A DNA stretch of 64,000 nucleotides, from contig NZ_JNXC01000040.1 in the NCBI RefSeq assembly GCF_000716595.1, positions 124,001 through 188,000 on the forward strand. Reading direction: 5' to 3'. The stretch's first letter is position 1. Every line of letters begins with the position of its first letter. This stretch comes from Saccharothrix sp. NRRL B-16314 (GTDB lineage Bacteria > Actinomycetota > Actinomycetes > Mycobacteriales > Pseudonocardiaceae). Below are positions 1 to 11,728 of the stretch, piece after piece. The position numbers and the translations under genes were made by a program. The notes beneath the pieces were generated by a model that saw nothing but the letters and a program-made list of their open reading frames with translations, made no database searches and was not told the DNA's origin.

Positions 1-1
1 C

Positions 2-2494
<2,493 letters not shown>

Positions 2495-2515
2495 TCGGGC
2501 TCAGGCTCCGGACCA

Positions 2516-2565
2516 CCCTTTGGCCGGTCATCCACCTGTCGCCAGATGGATGACCGGCCAAAGGG
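2516..2565. terminator. Bidirectional hairpin terminator between convergent genes
   Basis: A perfect 19-bp inverted repeat (arms 2516-2534 and 2547-2565) with a 12-nt loop lies 22 bp after the stop of the beta-helix gene. It faces the 3' end of the esterase gene. There is no U-tract, as is usual in actinomycetes. The symmetric stem can serve both strands. The remaining 2566-2742 stretch shows nothing else. Confidence 0.75.
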
Positions 2566-2742
2566 GCAGCGAGACCGGCGTAAGAGCTGCCGGGAGGGCC
2601 GTGCGGTCGTGGGCCGACAGGTGTCGCGATTGCGCGGCCTTCGGGGCGGTTACGGGACCGGACTACCTTGGCGGCTCGCGCCGCCGCACCACTTCATCAC
2701 CGTCACCGGCCGCCCTCGGGGCTGTCGTCGCACTCACCCGGC

Positions 2743-4083
2743 TCACCCGAGCACCCAGCGCTGGTTGCTCTGGCCGTTGCACGTCCACAGCCGCGCGGGG
2801 GAGCCGTTGGCGGTCCCTGCGTTGGCGACCTCCAAGCACAGCCCGGACTGCGTCCCGGTCACCGAGCCGTCCGCGTTGAGCCGCCACCGCTGGTTGGCCC
2901 CACCGTGGCACGACCAGATGATCACCGCCGTCCCCGCCGCCGCACCCCCGCCCTCCGCGTCCAGGCACCGCGTCGTACTCCCCGAGTACACAGTGAGCTC
3001 ACCCGCCGCGGTGGAGGTCCACTGCTGGTTCGGGCCTCCCCAGCAGTCCCAGATCTGCAACCGGGTGCCGAGGGTCGTGGTCTGGCCGGGCACGTCGAGG
3101 CACTTCCCGGCGTTCACCGCCCGCAATGCACCGGTCTTGGCGCCACCGCTCCCCGCGTCGAGACCCAGGAACGAGATCGCGTACGCCAACATCCCGCCCT
3201 GCGGCAGGGTGTGGCCCGTGCCCGAGATGCTGATGCCCTCGACCGTGGCCCGGGTGCTCGTGTCGCCGTAGCGGGTGCGCGTCCAGCTCGATTGCGGGTG
3301 GTCGGTGAACGCGGGCGTCTGGCTGAGCCCGTTCAGGTTGGTCCACTGCTTGATCTCCTCGCCGAAGTTGGGGTAGGCGAGGGTCGTGTCCGTGGTCCCG
3401 TGCCACAGCTGCATCCGCGGGTAGCGCCCGGTGTAGCCGGGGTACATGGCACGCGCCAGGTCGCCCCACTCCTGCGCCGACTTGACGACCCTCCCGCCGG
3501 AGCACTGGCTGTTCCACAGCGAGCCGTTGTCGGTGGCGAAGCACCCGGCCGGCACACCGGAGTACGCCGCACCGGCCGCGAAGACGTCCGGGTACTGGGC
3601 GGCCAGGACGTTGGTCATCATCGCGCCGGAGGAGAAGCCGGCGACCACGATGCGGGCCGGGTCGACGTTGTAGCGCTGCCGCATCCACGACACCATCGCC
3701 ATGATGCCGGTGGAATCGCTGCCGCCGTTGCGGGTGAGACCCGCCCGTGTGGACACGTCGAAGCAGCGCCCTTCGCGGGTCGCCTCCGGGACGACGACGG
3801 CGTACCCGTACCGGTCGGCCGCCGTCGCGAAGTCGCGGCCGTTGCCGTTGAAGATCGCGCCGGCCGATCCGCCGCAGTAGTGGACGAGGACCAGCAGCGC
3901 GGGTTGCGGCGCGACGTTGTCGGGCACGTAGGCGTACATGTCGAGGTTGGTGGGGTTCGTGCCGAAGTTCGTGACCCTGGTCAACGTGGCGGCCGACGCC
4001 GGGCCGGCGGTCACGAGCGCCGTGCCGACGATCAACGGCAACAGCAGCACCGCGGCAGCCAAGGCGCGCAGGATCAATCTCAT
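2743..4083 (-). CDS. Secreted CE1/PHB-depolymerase-family esterase with C-terminal ricin domain
   Basis: A 446-residue predicted extracellular serine esterase. The ATG at 4083 is chosen because GGGGAG sits 6-7 nt upstream and a classic signal peptide follows (MRLILRALAAAVLLLP, cleavage near GPASA). The alpha/beta-hydrolase region shows VHYCGG (oxyanion-hole region), the nucleophile elbow GFSSG near residue 150, an Asp in the DTT segment and a His in GTGHTLPQGG, which fits the PHB-depolymerase/acetylxylan and feruloyl esterase group (CE1-like). Residues about 315-446 form a ricin-type trefoil with NQQW, NQRW and NQRW repeats. It probably removes acyl groups from plant polysaccharides; the substrate is inferred. 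It lies 98 bp downstream of the DJ-1 gene on the same strand and could be co-transcribed with it from the operator-bearing region at 4829. Confidence 0.88.
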   Translation of the reverse strand: MRLILRALAAAVLLLPLIVGTALVTAGPASAATLTRVTNFGTNPTNLDMYAYVPDNVAPQPALLVLVHYCGGSAGAIFNGNGRDFATAADRYGYAVVVPEATREGRCFDVSTRAGLTRNGGSDSTGIMAMVSWMRQRYNVDPARIVVAGFSSGAMMTNVLAAQYPDVFAAGAAYSGVPAGCFATDNGSLWNSQCSGGRVVKSAQEWGDLARAMYPGYTGRYPRMQLWHGTTDTTLAYPNFGEEIKQWTNLNGLSQTPAFTDHPQSSWTRTRYGDTSTRATVEGISISGTGHTLPQGGMLAYAISFLGLDAGSGGAKTGALRAVNAGKCLDVPGQTTTLGTRLQIWDCWGGPNQQWTSTAAGELTVYSGSTTRCLDAEGGGAAAGTAVIIWSCHGGANQRWRLNADGSVTGTQSGLCLEVANAGTANGSPARLWTCNGQSNQRWVLG

Positions 4084-4181
4084 CGGTGTCTCCCCGATGG
4101 GCGTGGGCATTGGTGCACCTCGTGGTTTCGAAGCGACCGGCCCCAATGCCGGGTTCCCGGAAGGCGGCATCGAGGCCGCTG

Positions 4182-4745
4182 TCAGGCGGGAAAGTGCGAC
4201 TTCTCCAGCACGCTCATGAACGCGCGTGACCAGAGCGGGAGGTCGGGCCAGCCGCGGCAGGAGACCATCGCTCCGTCCACGACGTCCGGTTCGTCCACGA
4301 ACGTCGCGCCGGCCAGCTCCATGTCCGTCTTCAGCGGCGGGTAGGCGGCCGTGGTGCGCCCGCGCAGGAGACCGAGGGCGGCGGGCACCTGCGGACCGTG
4401 GCAGATCGTGCCGACGGGAAGCCCGCGGTCGAAGAAGTGGCGGACGATGCGCGCGACGTCGGGGCTCGTTCGGATGTACTCCGGCGCCCGGCCGCCCGGG
4501 ATCACCAGCCCTTCGTACTCCGCGGGATCGACGTCGCCGAACGCCAGGTCCACAGGCAGCAGGTGCCCGGGTTTCTCGGTGTAGGCGTCGCAATCGGGCT
4601 CGAAGTCGTGCACCACCAGTTTCACTGCGCGCGTGGTGGGAGCGGTCACGACCGCTTCGTGACCACCCTCGCGCAAACGGAAGACCGGGTACATCGAGTC
4701 GAGTTCCTCGGCGGCGTCCGCCGTCAGGATCAACACCCGAGCCAT
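4182..4745 (-). CDS. DJ-1/PfpI family protein
   Basis: A 187-residue protein of the DJ-1/PfpI (class I glutamine amidotransferase-like) superfamily. The ATG at 4745 is preceded by GAGGAG at good spacing; an upstream in-frame extension to 4883 is Arg-rich and unsupported. The nucleophile-elbow Cys is in TICHGPQ near residue 114, with the adjacent His. The PGGRAPEY segment matches the family's Glu-containing loop. Members act as deglycases, glyoxalases, chaperones or proteases, and the exact role cannot be fixed from sequence. It has no signal peptide and is cytoplasmic. It precedes the secreted esterase gene on the same strand. A perfect LacI-type palindrome lies 84 bp upstream of its start. 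Confidence 0.88.
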   Translation of the reverse strand: MARVLILTADAAEELDSMYPVFRLREGGHEAVVTAPTTRAVKLVVHDFEPDCDAYTEKPGHLLPVDLAFGDVDPAEYEGLVIPGGRAPEYIRTSPDVARIVRHFFDRGLPVGTICHGPQVPAALGLLRGRTTAAYPPLKTDMELAGATFVDEPDVVDGAMVSCRGWPDLPLWSRAFMSVLEKSHFPA

Positions 4746-4828
4746 GCTCGCTCCTCGTCCCCGCCCGACGCGCCGCCGTGTCCTCCGAGGCTTGCGGACG
4801 GCATCGGGACGCTTGAGCGGACTGGTTG

Positions 4829-4842
4829 TCGAACCGGTTCGA
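4829..4842. promoter_or_regulatory. Perfect LacI-type operator TCGAACCGGTTCGA
   Basis: A perfect 14-bp palindrome lies 84 bp upstream of the DJ-1 gene start. The identical sequence occurs before the sugar importer at 20210-20223, and near-matches lie before the LacI gene and at 24964. A central CG and arms of this length are typical of LacI-family operators. Binding by the LacI protein encoded at 19099-20109 is inferred. Confidence 0.7.
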
Positions 4843-4971
4843 TCACCAACATCGGACCGTACGCCGTCGGCGGCGGCCCGCACAATCGGCCGGACAGGTG
4901 TCCGGCTGGTTCCACCGGGACGGGAGGTGTCCCGGGCAAGTCCGGAGTGGACAGTCGGGCGCAGGGCCGGC

Positions 4972-5214
4972 TCACACCCAACCGCGCTCGCACACGATCA
5001 CTCCTAGTTGGAAACGGGATCGCACGCCCAGCAGGTCCTGCAGGCGCGTGATCCGGCGGTGCACGGTGCGGGGGCTGACCCCCAGCTCCCGCGCGATGGC
5101 CTCGTCGATCGCTCCCGTGCGCATGAGCAGCAGCAGCCGTCGTGTCGCATCCGTCGGTTCGAGGCCGGCCTCGTCCGCGTCCTCCTCGACGGCCGTGGTC
5201 GTCGATCGGCGCAT
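4972..5214 (-). CDS. Small orphan LuxR/TrmB-type helix-turn-helix protein
   Basis: An 80-residue protein consisting almost only of a DNA-binding domain: the LARELGVSPRTVHRRITRL-like stretch (observed as ARELGVSPRTVHRR) followed by LGVRSRFQLGV and ERGW is the usual C-terminal HTH end of roughly 300-residue actinomycete LuxR/TrmB-like regulators. An in-frame stop lies only five codons upstream of the ATG, and GAGGTG sits 8 nt before it, so it appears to be translated on its own. It may be a genuine stand-alone HTH or the surviving 3' end of a decayed regulator. No sensor domain is detectable in the 5' flank in any frame. Confidence 0.55.
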   Translation of the reverse strand: MRRSTTTAVEEDADEAGLEPTDATRRLLLLMRTGAIDEAIARELGVSPRTVHRRITRLQDLLGVRSRFQLGVIVCERGWV

Positions 5215-6191
5215 GTCGGATACACCTCACATGGTGGTCGGGGTGATCGGCGGGGCGGGGCCGGTGCGGATGAGGGTCAAAGTTCTGTCGCGCAAGGGTT
5301 GACGGCGGCGACGCTGGTGGTCTCACCTTGCCGTCGGCCGGGACCGGCGGCGTGTGGGGAGGCAGTGTGCCGGTAGGCGGCGTGACGGTGGTCGGGTTCG
5401 CGTGGGGGACGGGGTCCAGGCGCGCACAGCGGCCGGGTGGCGGTTGCGCGGGACCTGCGGCGCGATCACTCGGGTCTTGGCTGTCATGGACTGCTCCACT
5501 GCGTCGTGGCACCTGCCGGTGACGTCCGAGGACGGACCTGGGTCGATGATGCGTCCTACTCTTGGCGGTCGGCGATCGGCCTGCCCGCCGTGACTGTCTC
5601 CGGCACACAATGACAGCGGTCACATGCCGTCCAAGTCAAGGGAAGAGCCAGGGGACTTGAAGATGTCCGGCCTCGACCGGCTCGGTCGACGTGGCCTTGA
5701 AGCTGCCGATCGGCCAGTTCGGGTTCCCCGATCACCGTCGATGGGTCCGACTCATCGACAGGCGTCCAGGTGATCGGCCGGCCCGACCCGGGAGCCCGGT
5801 GCATGCCCGCACGCGCGGCGCCGGTCCACCGGTGGGGCCCGCCGGTCGGCCCACCGCGATCGCGGCAGTCGGGTGTGTTCGACCGTCCACTCGCGACCCG
5901 AGTTGATCTCAAGCGGGTCGTGCGGCGACCGCTGCCGCCTCCCGTTCGACCCGCCCGCACATGAGGATTCCCGCGCGGGCGGCGAGCGCGTGCGCGCGGA
6001 GTGTTCAGCGGCGAAGCGGCTCGGTAAAGCCGCCGAACGAGCTAATCGCGGCCATCGGGCAGGTCGACGATTGGCGAGTTGTGGACAGGCCGGCGACCTT
6101 GACCCCCCGGAAAACGCCTCATTAATTTGTTTACCCGACAGACTAATTCCGTGATCAGCCGCGCAGCGCGCTTATCGGGTTGGAGGCCTCA
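5215..6191. other. Gene-free stretch upstream of the ThuA fusion gene
   Basis: About 977 bp with no convincing gene: the open frames here are Arg/Pro-rich shadows with no ribosome binding sites or domains. The last 80 bp (about 6110-6160) are noticeably less GC-rich and probably hold the promoter of the gene at 6192. A 7-bp inverted repeat, TCGACCG-GCT-CGGTCGA (5673-5689), may be a protein-binding site. The length suggests either a complex regulatory region or remains of lost genes. Confidence 0.4.
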
Positions 6192-9100
6192 ATGGTGAGC
6201 TCGTCCAGACGCGGCAGGAGACGGTGGTCGGTCGCCGCGGTCGTGGCGGCGTTGCTCGGGTCGCTGGTCTCCTTGGCCACACCGACCCAAGCGCACCCGG
6301 GCCACGGCGACGAGACGTTCAAGGCCCTCGTCTTCAGCAAGACCGCCGGCTTCCACCACCCGTCGATCGACGCGGGCGTCGCCGCGATCCGCCAACTCGG
6401 CGTCGACCACGGCTTCACCGTGGACGCGACCGCCGACGCCGCCGCGTTCACCGACACCAACCTCGCCGAGTACGAGGTCGTGCTCTTCCTCTCCACCACC
6501 GGCGACGTCCTCGACGCCACCCAGCAGGCCGCCTTCGAGCGCTACATCCGGGCCGGCGGCGGGTACGCGGGCGTGCACGCCGCATCCGACACCGAGTACG
6601 ACTGGGCCTGGTACGGCGACCTCGTGGGCGCCTACTTCTCCGGCCACCCCGCACCGCAGGACGCGACCGTCAAGGTCACCGACCCGGCGCACCCGTCGAC
6701 GGCGACCCTGCCGCAGACCTGGCGGCGCTTCGACGAGTGGTACAACTACCGCTCCGACCCCTCCGCCGACGTGCACGTGCTGGCCGAGCTGGACGAGACG
6801 AGCTACAGCGGCGGCACGATGGGGTCGAGCCACCCGATCGCCTGGTGCCAGGACTACGACGGCGGGCGCTCCTGGTACACGGGCCTGGGCCACGACGACG
6901 AGTCCTTCGCCGAGCCGGCCTTCCTGGACCACCTGCTCAAGGGCATCCAGACCGCGGCCGGTGCCGTGGAGGCCGACTGCTCGGCCACCCGGACCAACGC
7001 CTTCGAGAAGGTCACCCTCGACGACACCACCGCGAACCCGATGGAACTCACGATCGCCGACGACGGCCGCGTGTTCTACATCGACCGCAACGGCGCCGTG
7101 CGCATCGTCCGGCGTGACGGCGCGGTCGTCACCGCGGGCACGCTGAACGTCTACACCGGACAGGAGTTCGGTCTCCTCGGCATCGCGCTTGACCCGGACT
7201 TCGCCACCAACAACCACTTCTACCTGTACTACTCGCCCGCGGGCACCGAGTCCGTCGACCGGGTCTCCCGCTTCACGCTGCAAGGCGACGCGATCGTGGC
7301 CGGCAGCGAGAAGGTCGTACTGACGGTCACGACCCAGCGCGATCAGTGCTGCCACGCCGGCGGCGCGCTGGAGTTCGACAACGACGGCAACCTCTACATC
7401 ACGACCGGCGACAACACGAACCCGTTCGCCTCCGACGGCTTCGCGCCGCTCGACGAGACCGCCGGCCGCTCGGCCTGGGACTCGCAGCGCTCCTCGGCCA
7501 ACAGCAACAACCTCAACGGCAAGATCCTGCGCATCACCCCGCAGGCCGACGGCACCTACACCGTCCCGGCGGGCAACATGTTCCCCGCCGGCACGGCCAA
7601 GACCCGGCCCGAGATCTACGCCATGGGCTTCCGCAACCCGTTCCGCATCGGGCTGGACCCGCTGACCAACAAGCTCCAGGTCGCCGACTACGGCCCCGAC
7701 GCGGGCCAGGGCAACGCCCGGCGCGGTCCGGACGGCCGCGTCGAGTGGATGGTCGTGGACCGACCCGGGTTCTACGGCTGGCCGTACTGCGTGGGTGACA
7801 ACACCCCCTACATCGACTACGACTTCGCCACCGGCGCCTCGGGCGAGGCGTTCGACTGCGCCAACCCCGTGAACAACTCGCCGAACAACACCGGGATCAC
7901 CGAGCTGCCTGCCGCGATCGGCACCAAGATCTGGCAGGGCAAGAGCAGCACGGGCAACCCCGAGATCGGCGGCAGCGGTGCGCCGCTGGCGGGCGGCACC
8001 TACCGGTACGACCCGCAGCTCGCGTCCGAGCACAAGTGGCCCGCCTACTGGGACGGCAAGGCGATCTGGGGCGACTGGAACGACAACCGGCTGTTCTCGT
8101 TCCAGCTCGACGCGGAGGGCACGAACGTCGTCGACATCAGCCGGATGCTGAGGGGGATGGCGTTCAACCGGCCGCACGCCATGCAGTTCGGCCCGGACGG
8201 CTCGCTGTACCTGATCGAGTGGGGCTCCGGTTTCGGCGGCAACAACGCCGACAGCGGCGTCTACCGCATCGACTACGTGCGGGGCGACCGGGCTCCGGTC
8301 GCGGTGGCGAAGTCCGACAAGACCTCCGGGCACGCGCCGCTGACCGTGGTGTTCGACTCGGCCGGGTCGCGCGACCCGGACGGCGACCCGTTGACGTTCG
8401 AGTGGGACTTCGACGGCAACGGCACCACCGACAGCACCGAGGCCGCGCCCAGCCACGTCTACACCGCCAACGGCAACTACACCGCGCGGCTCACCGTCAC
8501 CGACCAGGGTGGCAGGTCCGCGGTCGCCAACGTGGGCATCGTCGTCGGCAACACCCCGCCGGTGGTCACGTTGACCGCCCCGGCCGACGGCGGCTTCATC
8601 GACTTCGGCGACCAGGTCTCCTACCGCGTCACGGTCACCGACGCCGAGGACGGCACGGTCGACTGCCAGGACGTCGTCGTGCAGCCCGCCCTGGGCCACG
8701 ACGAGCACTCCCACGGCTACGAGCAGTACCGGGGCTGCGAGGGTTTGGCGCTGATGTCCGGCGACGAGGGCCACGTGGGCGCGAACATCTTCGGCGTGCT
8801 CACCGCGAAGTACACCGACAAGGGCGGTGACGGCGCGTCGCCGCTGACCGGCGAGTCGATCCTGGTGCTCCAGCCCAAGCACAAGGAGGCCGAGTTCTAC
8901 ACCGGCACCGGCCGCACCGCGGACGGCGTCGGCGACGACACGGCCGGCGTGGAGAAGGAGAGCACCACCGACACCGGCGGCGGCCAGAACATCGGGTTCA
9001 TCACCGACGGCGACTGGTTCTCGCTGAGCCCGGCCACGCTCGAAGGCGTCGACCAGGTGCGGTTCCGCGTGGCCTCCGGGTCCGAGGGCGCCCGGATCGA

Positions 9101-11627
9101 GGTCCGCGTCGGCGCTCCGGACGGCCCGCTCGCGGGCACGGCGACCTTCGCCGCCACCGGCGGCTGGCAGAACTGGACCACCGCCACCGCCGACATCGCC
9201 GACGACGTGCCGGCCGGGTCCGAGCTGTACTTCGTCACCCGCAGGCCGGAGGGCAGCACGACGACCAGCTACCTGGTCAACGTGAACTGGGTGGAGTTCG
9301 CCGGTCGCGGCGTGACGCACAACCAGCGGCCCGCGGTCGAGGTCACGACCGGCACGACGTCGGGCACCACGCCCTTCAAGGTCGACTTCACCGCGTCGGC
9401 CACCGACCCGGACGGCGACACCCCGATCGGCTACACCTGGGTGTTCGGCGACGGCGGCACCGCCACGGGCGCGTCGGTCAGCCACACCTACACCGCCGCG
9501 GGCACGTTCAACGCCAAGGTCACCGCGACCGACGCGCGGGGCGCGAGCGGCACGAAGACCGTCCAGATCAGCGTCCGCGCGCCCGACGTCACCTGCTTCT
9601 CCGGCCGCTCGGACGACTTCCTCGGCGGCGCGCTCGACCGGAGCCGGTGGACCACCGTGGTGCGGGAGAACCAGGACCTCGCGGTGCGCGACGGCCACCT
9701 GGTGCTGCCGACCGCCAACTCGGACATCTACGGCACCACCAACACCACGCCGAACATCGTGCTCCAGGACCTGCCGTCCGGGCCGTTCCAGGCCACGGCC
9801 AAGGTGCGCGTGCCCGTGCGGCGCGCCTACCAGCAGGCCGGTCTGGTGATCTACGGGGACGACGACAACTACGCCAAGATGGTGCTCCAGGGCCGTTCGG
9901 ACACCGACGACGCGGCGAGCCGGATCTTCCAGTTCATCCGCGAGGAGGCCGGGCAGCCCAACGAGGTCGGCGACTCGAACACCGCGTCGCTCGGCGCCGG
10001 GTTCCCCGACACCGCGTGGGTCCGGTTCACCAGCGACGGCACGAACCTGACCGCGTCCTACAGCGCGGACGGGCAGGCGTTCACCGACATGCCGGAGACG
10101 AAGGCGCTGGCGGGCCTGGTGAACCCGAAGATCGGCCTGCTCTCGCTCGTGGGTGGCGGCGGTGACCGCCCGGTGGTGGACGCCGAGTTCGACTGGTTCA
10201 CCCTCACCCCCGACGAGTCCGCGTCGGTGGCACCGGACGACGACTTCGCCGGCACGGCGCTGGACGGGTGCCGCTGGAACGCCGTGGTCCGGCCCGACCC
10301 GACCCGGTACGGCGTGGCCGACGGCAGCCTGCGCATCGACACCAGCGACGGCGACATCTACGGCGAGTCGGCCGACGCCCCGGCCAACTTCGTCCTCCAG
10401 CGCGCCCCCGAGGGCGACTGGGTGATCGAGACGGAGGTCGACGCGTCGGCGCTCGACGAGCGCTACCAGCAGGCCGGGTTGATCGCGTACGCGGACGACG
10501 CGAACTACGTGAAGCTCGACCACATCGCCACCAACGAGGCGGGCACTCCCGTGCAGCGCGGCGTGGAGCTGCGGACGGAGAGCGGTGACGTGGTGGGTCA
10601 ACCGCAACCGGGGGTCAACGGCCTCACCGGGGGCGTGTGGCACCTGCGGTTGGCCAAGTCCGGCTCCACCTACACCGGCTCGTACAGCGCGGACGGGCAG
10701 GAGTGGACGTCACTGGAACCGGTGGTCAACGAGAACCTCGCCGGGGCGCGGATCGGCCTGTTCGCCCTCGGCGGCGGTCAGACCGCGTCGAAGCCCGCCG
10801 AGTTCGGCCACTTCCGGGTGAGCACCGACCGGACGGCTCCGGTGCTGTCGGTCGTCACCGACCCGGCGGCGCCCGGAGCGGGCGGCTGGTGGACGGCCCC
10901 GGTGACCCTGACCGCCTCCGCGACCGACGACGGGAACGGGCCGGTGCGGGTCGAGTACCGGGTGGGCGAGGGCGACTGGGCGGAGTACACGACGCCCCTC
11001 TCGTTCAGCGACGACGGTGAGCGGGTGGTCGCGTTCCGCGCGTCCGACGCCGCCGGCAACGTCTCCGCGGAGCAGACGGCGACCGTCAAGGTCGACCGCA
11101 CCGCACCGCAGCTCACCGTGAAGACGGACAACGCCGCAGGTCCCGCGGGGTGGTGGACGCAGCAGGCGCTGGTGTCCGCGACCGCCACCGATGGCACCTC
11201 CGGCAGCCCGGTGCTGGAGCACCGGCTGGACGGCGGCCCGTGGCTGCCCTACACCGGCGCCGTGCCCGTGGGCGACGGCAACCACCGGGTCGCGGTGCGG
11301 GCGACCGACGCGGCGGGCAACACCTCCGCGGAGCAGGCGGTCGACGTGAAGGTGGACACCGCGCCACCGGTCACGAAGGCCAAGCGCGGCTCGTCCGCGT
11401 CCAGGGTCGGGCTCACCGCCTCCGACGCCACCTCGGGCGTGGCCCGCACCGAGTACCGGCTCTCCGGTGGCGAGTGGCGGGTCCACCGGGGCGAGGAGAT
11501 CCGCATCCGGCCCAACGGCAAGGAATTCCTGGAGTACCGGTCGATCGATGTCGCGGGCAACGTCGAGGCCACCGGCCGGTACACGCCCCGGCCGGGGCAC
11601 GACGACGGCTGCTTGCAGCACGTCTGA
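6192..11627 (+). CDS. Giant secreted ThuA / glucose-sorbosone dehydrogenase / PKD / CBM fusion protein
   Basis: An 1811-residue modular extracellular protein. The ATG at 6192 follows GGAGG by 5 nt, and a signal peptide ends near PTQA. Domains in order: ThuA-like (about 35-255, starting KALVFSKTAGFHHPSI), a PQQ-type glucose/sorbosone dehydrogenase six-bladed propeller (about 275-695, with CCHAGGALEFDNDGNLY and MGFRNPFRIG), PKD (about 700-790, DPDGDPLTFEWDFDG), a carbohydrate-binding CBM6-like domain (about 895-1040), a second PKD (about 1045-1130), two concanavalin-like DUF1349-type domains (about 1145-1345 and 1350-1545), and OmpL47/Ig-like repeats to the end (FRASDAAGN, VRATDAAGN). ThuA and GSDH domains point to oxidised-sugar metabolism outside the cell. 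It is followed by its own terminator, then the ROK/ABC operon. No sortase or membrane anchor is visible. Confidence 0.88.
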   Translation: MVSSSRRGRRRWSVAAVVAALLGSLVSLATPTQAHPGHGDETFKALVFSKTAGFHHPSIDAGVAAIRQLGVDHGFTVDATADAAAFTDTNLAEYEVVLFLSTTGDVLDATQQAAFERYIRAGGGYAGVHAASDTEYDWAWYGDLVGAYFSGHPAPQDATVKVTDPAHPSTATLPQTWRRFDEWYNYRSDPSADVHVLAELDETSYSGGTMGSSHPIAWCQDYDGGRSWYTGLGHDDESFAEPAFLDHLLKGIQTAAGAVEADCSATRTNAFEKVTLDDTTANPMELTIADDGRVFYIDRNGAVRIVRRDGAVVTAGTLNVYTGQEFGLLGIALDPDFATNNHFYLYYSPAGTESVDRVSRFTLQGDAIVAGSEKVVLTVTTQRDQCCHAGGALEFDNDGNLYITTGDNTNPFASDGFAPLDETAGRSAWDSQRSSANSNNLNGKILRITPQADGTYTVPAGNMFPAGTAKTRPEIYAMGFRNPFRIGLDPLTNKLQVADYGPDAGQGNARRGPDGRVEWMVVDRPGFYGWPYCVGDNTPYIDYDFATGASGEAFDCANPVNNSPNNTGITELPAAIGTKIWQGKSSTGNPEIGGSGAPLAGGTYRYDPQLASEHKWPAYWDGKAIWGDWNDNRLFSFQLDAEGTNVVDISRMLRGMAFNRPHAMQFGPDGSLYLIEWGSGFGGNNADSGVYRIDYVRGDRAPVAVAKSDKTSGHAPLTVVFDSAGSRDPDGDPLTFEWDFDGNGTTDSTEAAPSHVYTANGNYTARLTVTDQGGRSAVANVGIVVGNTPPVVTLTAPADGGFIDFGDQVSYRVTVTDAEDGTVDCQDVVVQPALGHDEHSHGYEQYRGCEGLALMSGDEGHVGANIFGVLTAKYTDKGGDGASPLTGESILVLQPKHKEAEFYTGTGRTADGVGDDTAGVEKESTTDTGGGQNIGFITDGDWFSLSPATLEGVDQVRFRVASGSEGARIEVRVGAPDGPLAGTATFAATGGWQNWTTATADIADDVPAGSELYFVTRRPEGSTTTSYLVNVNWVEFAGRGVTHNQRPAVEVTTGTTSGTTPFKVDFTASATDPDGDTPIGYTWVFGDGGTATGASVSHTYTAAGTFNAKVTATDARGASGTKTVQISVRAPDVTCFSGRSDDFLGGALDRSRWTTVVRENQDLAVRDGHLVLPTANSDIYGTTNTTPNIVLQDLPSGPFQATAKVRVPVRRAYQQAGLVIYGDDDNYAKMVLQGRSDTDDAASRIFQFIREEAGQPNEVGDSNTASLGAGFPDTAWVRFTSDGTNLTASYSADGQAFTDMPETKALAGLVNPKIGLLSLVGGGGDRPVVDAEFDWFTLTPDESASVAPDDDFAGTALDGCRWNAVVRPDPTRYGVADGSLRIDTSDGDIYGESADAPANFVLQRAPEGDWVIETEVDASALDERYQQAGLIAYADDANYVKLDHIATNEAGTPVQRGVELRTESGDVVGQPQPGVNGLTGGVWHLRLAKSGSTYTGSYSADGQEWTSLEPVVNENLAGARIGLFALGGGQTASKPAEFGHFRVSTDRTAPVLSVVTDPAAPGAGGWWTAPVTLTASATDDGNGPVRVEYRVGEGDWAEYTTPLSFSDDGERVVAFRASDAAGNVSAEQTATVKVDRTAPQLTVKTDNAAGPAGWWTQQALVSATATDGTSGSPVLEHRLDGGPWLPYTGAVPVGDGNHRVAVRATDAAGNTSAEQAVDVKVDTAPPVTKAKRGSSASRVGLTASDATSGVARTEYRLSGGEWRVHRGEEIRIRPNGKEFLEYRSIDVAGNVEATGRYTPRPGHDDGCLQHV

Positions 11628-11634
11628 CGGTCAC

Positions 11635-11664
11635 GGGTGAGGCCCCACCCCCGGGGCCTCACCC
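11635..11664 (+). terminator. Hairpin terminator after the ThuA fusion gene
   Basis: A perfect 12-bp inverted repeat (11635-11646 and 11653-11664) with a 6-nt loop starts 8 bp after the stop codon. It separates the fusion gene from the ROK operon, so the operon likely has its own promoter in 11665-11728. Confidence 0.8.
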
Positions 11665-11728
11665 GCTCGACCGACCACGCCCGAGGGCGATCAGCCGACC
11701 TCGTCCTGCCCGAAATCTGAGGAGTGCC

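Noticed and set aside
5556..5960. A 134-codon minus-strand frame in the gap before the ThuA gene
   Set aside because: Low-complexity Arg/Thr/Pro-rich composition, no ribosome binding site and no similarity to any fold I recognise.
6189..10643. A 1484-codon minus-strand frame opposite the ThuA fusion, and similar long frames opposite 356-2230, 15584-18571 and 36079-40875
   Set aside because: These are high-GC shadows; the plus- or minus-strand gene chosen in each case shows recognisable domains.
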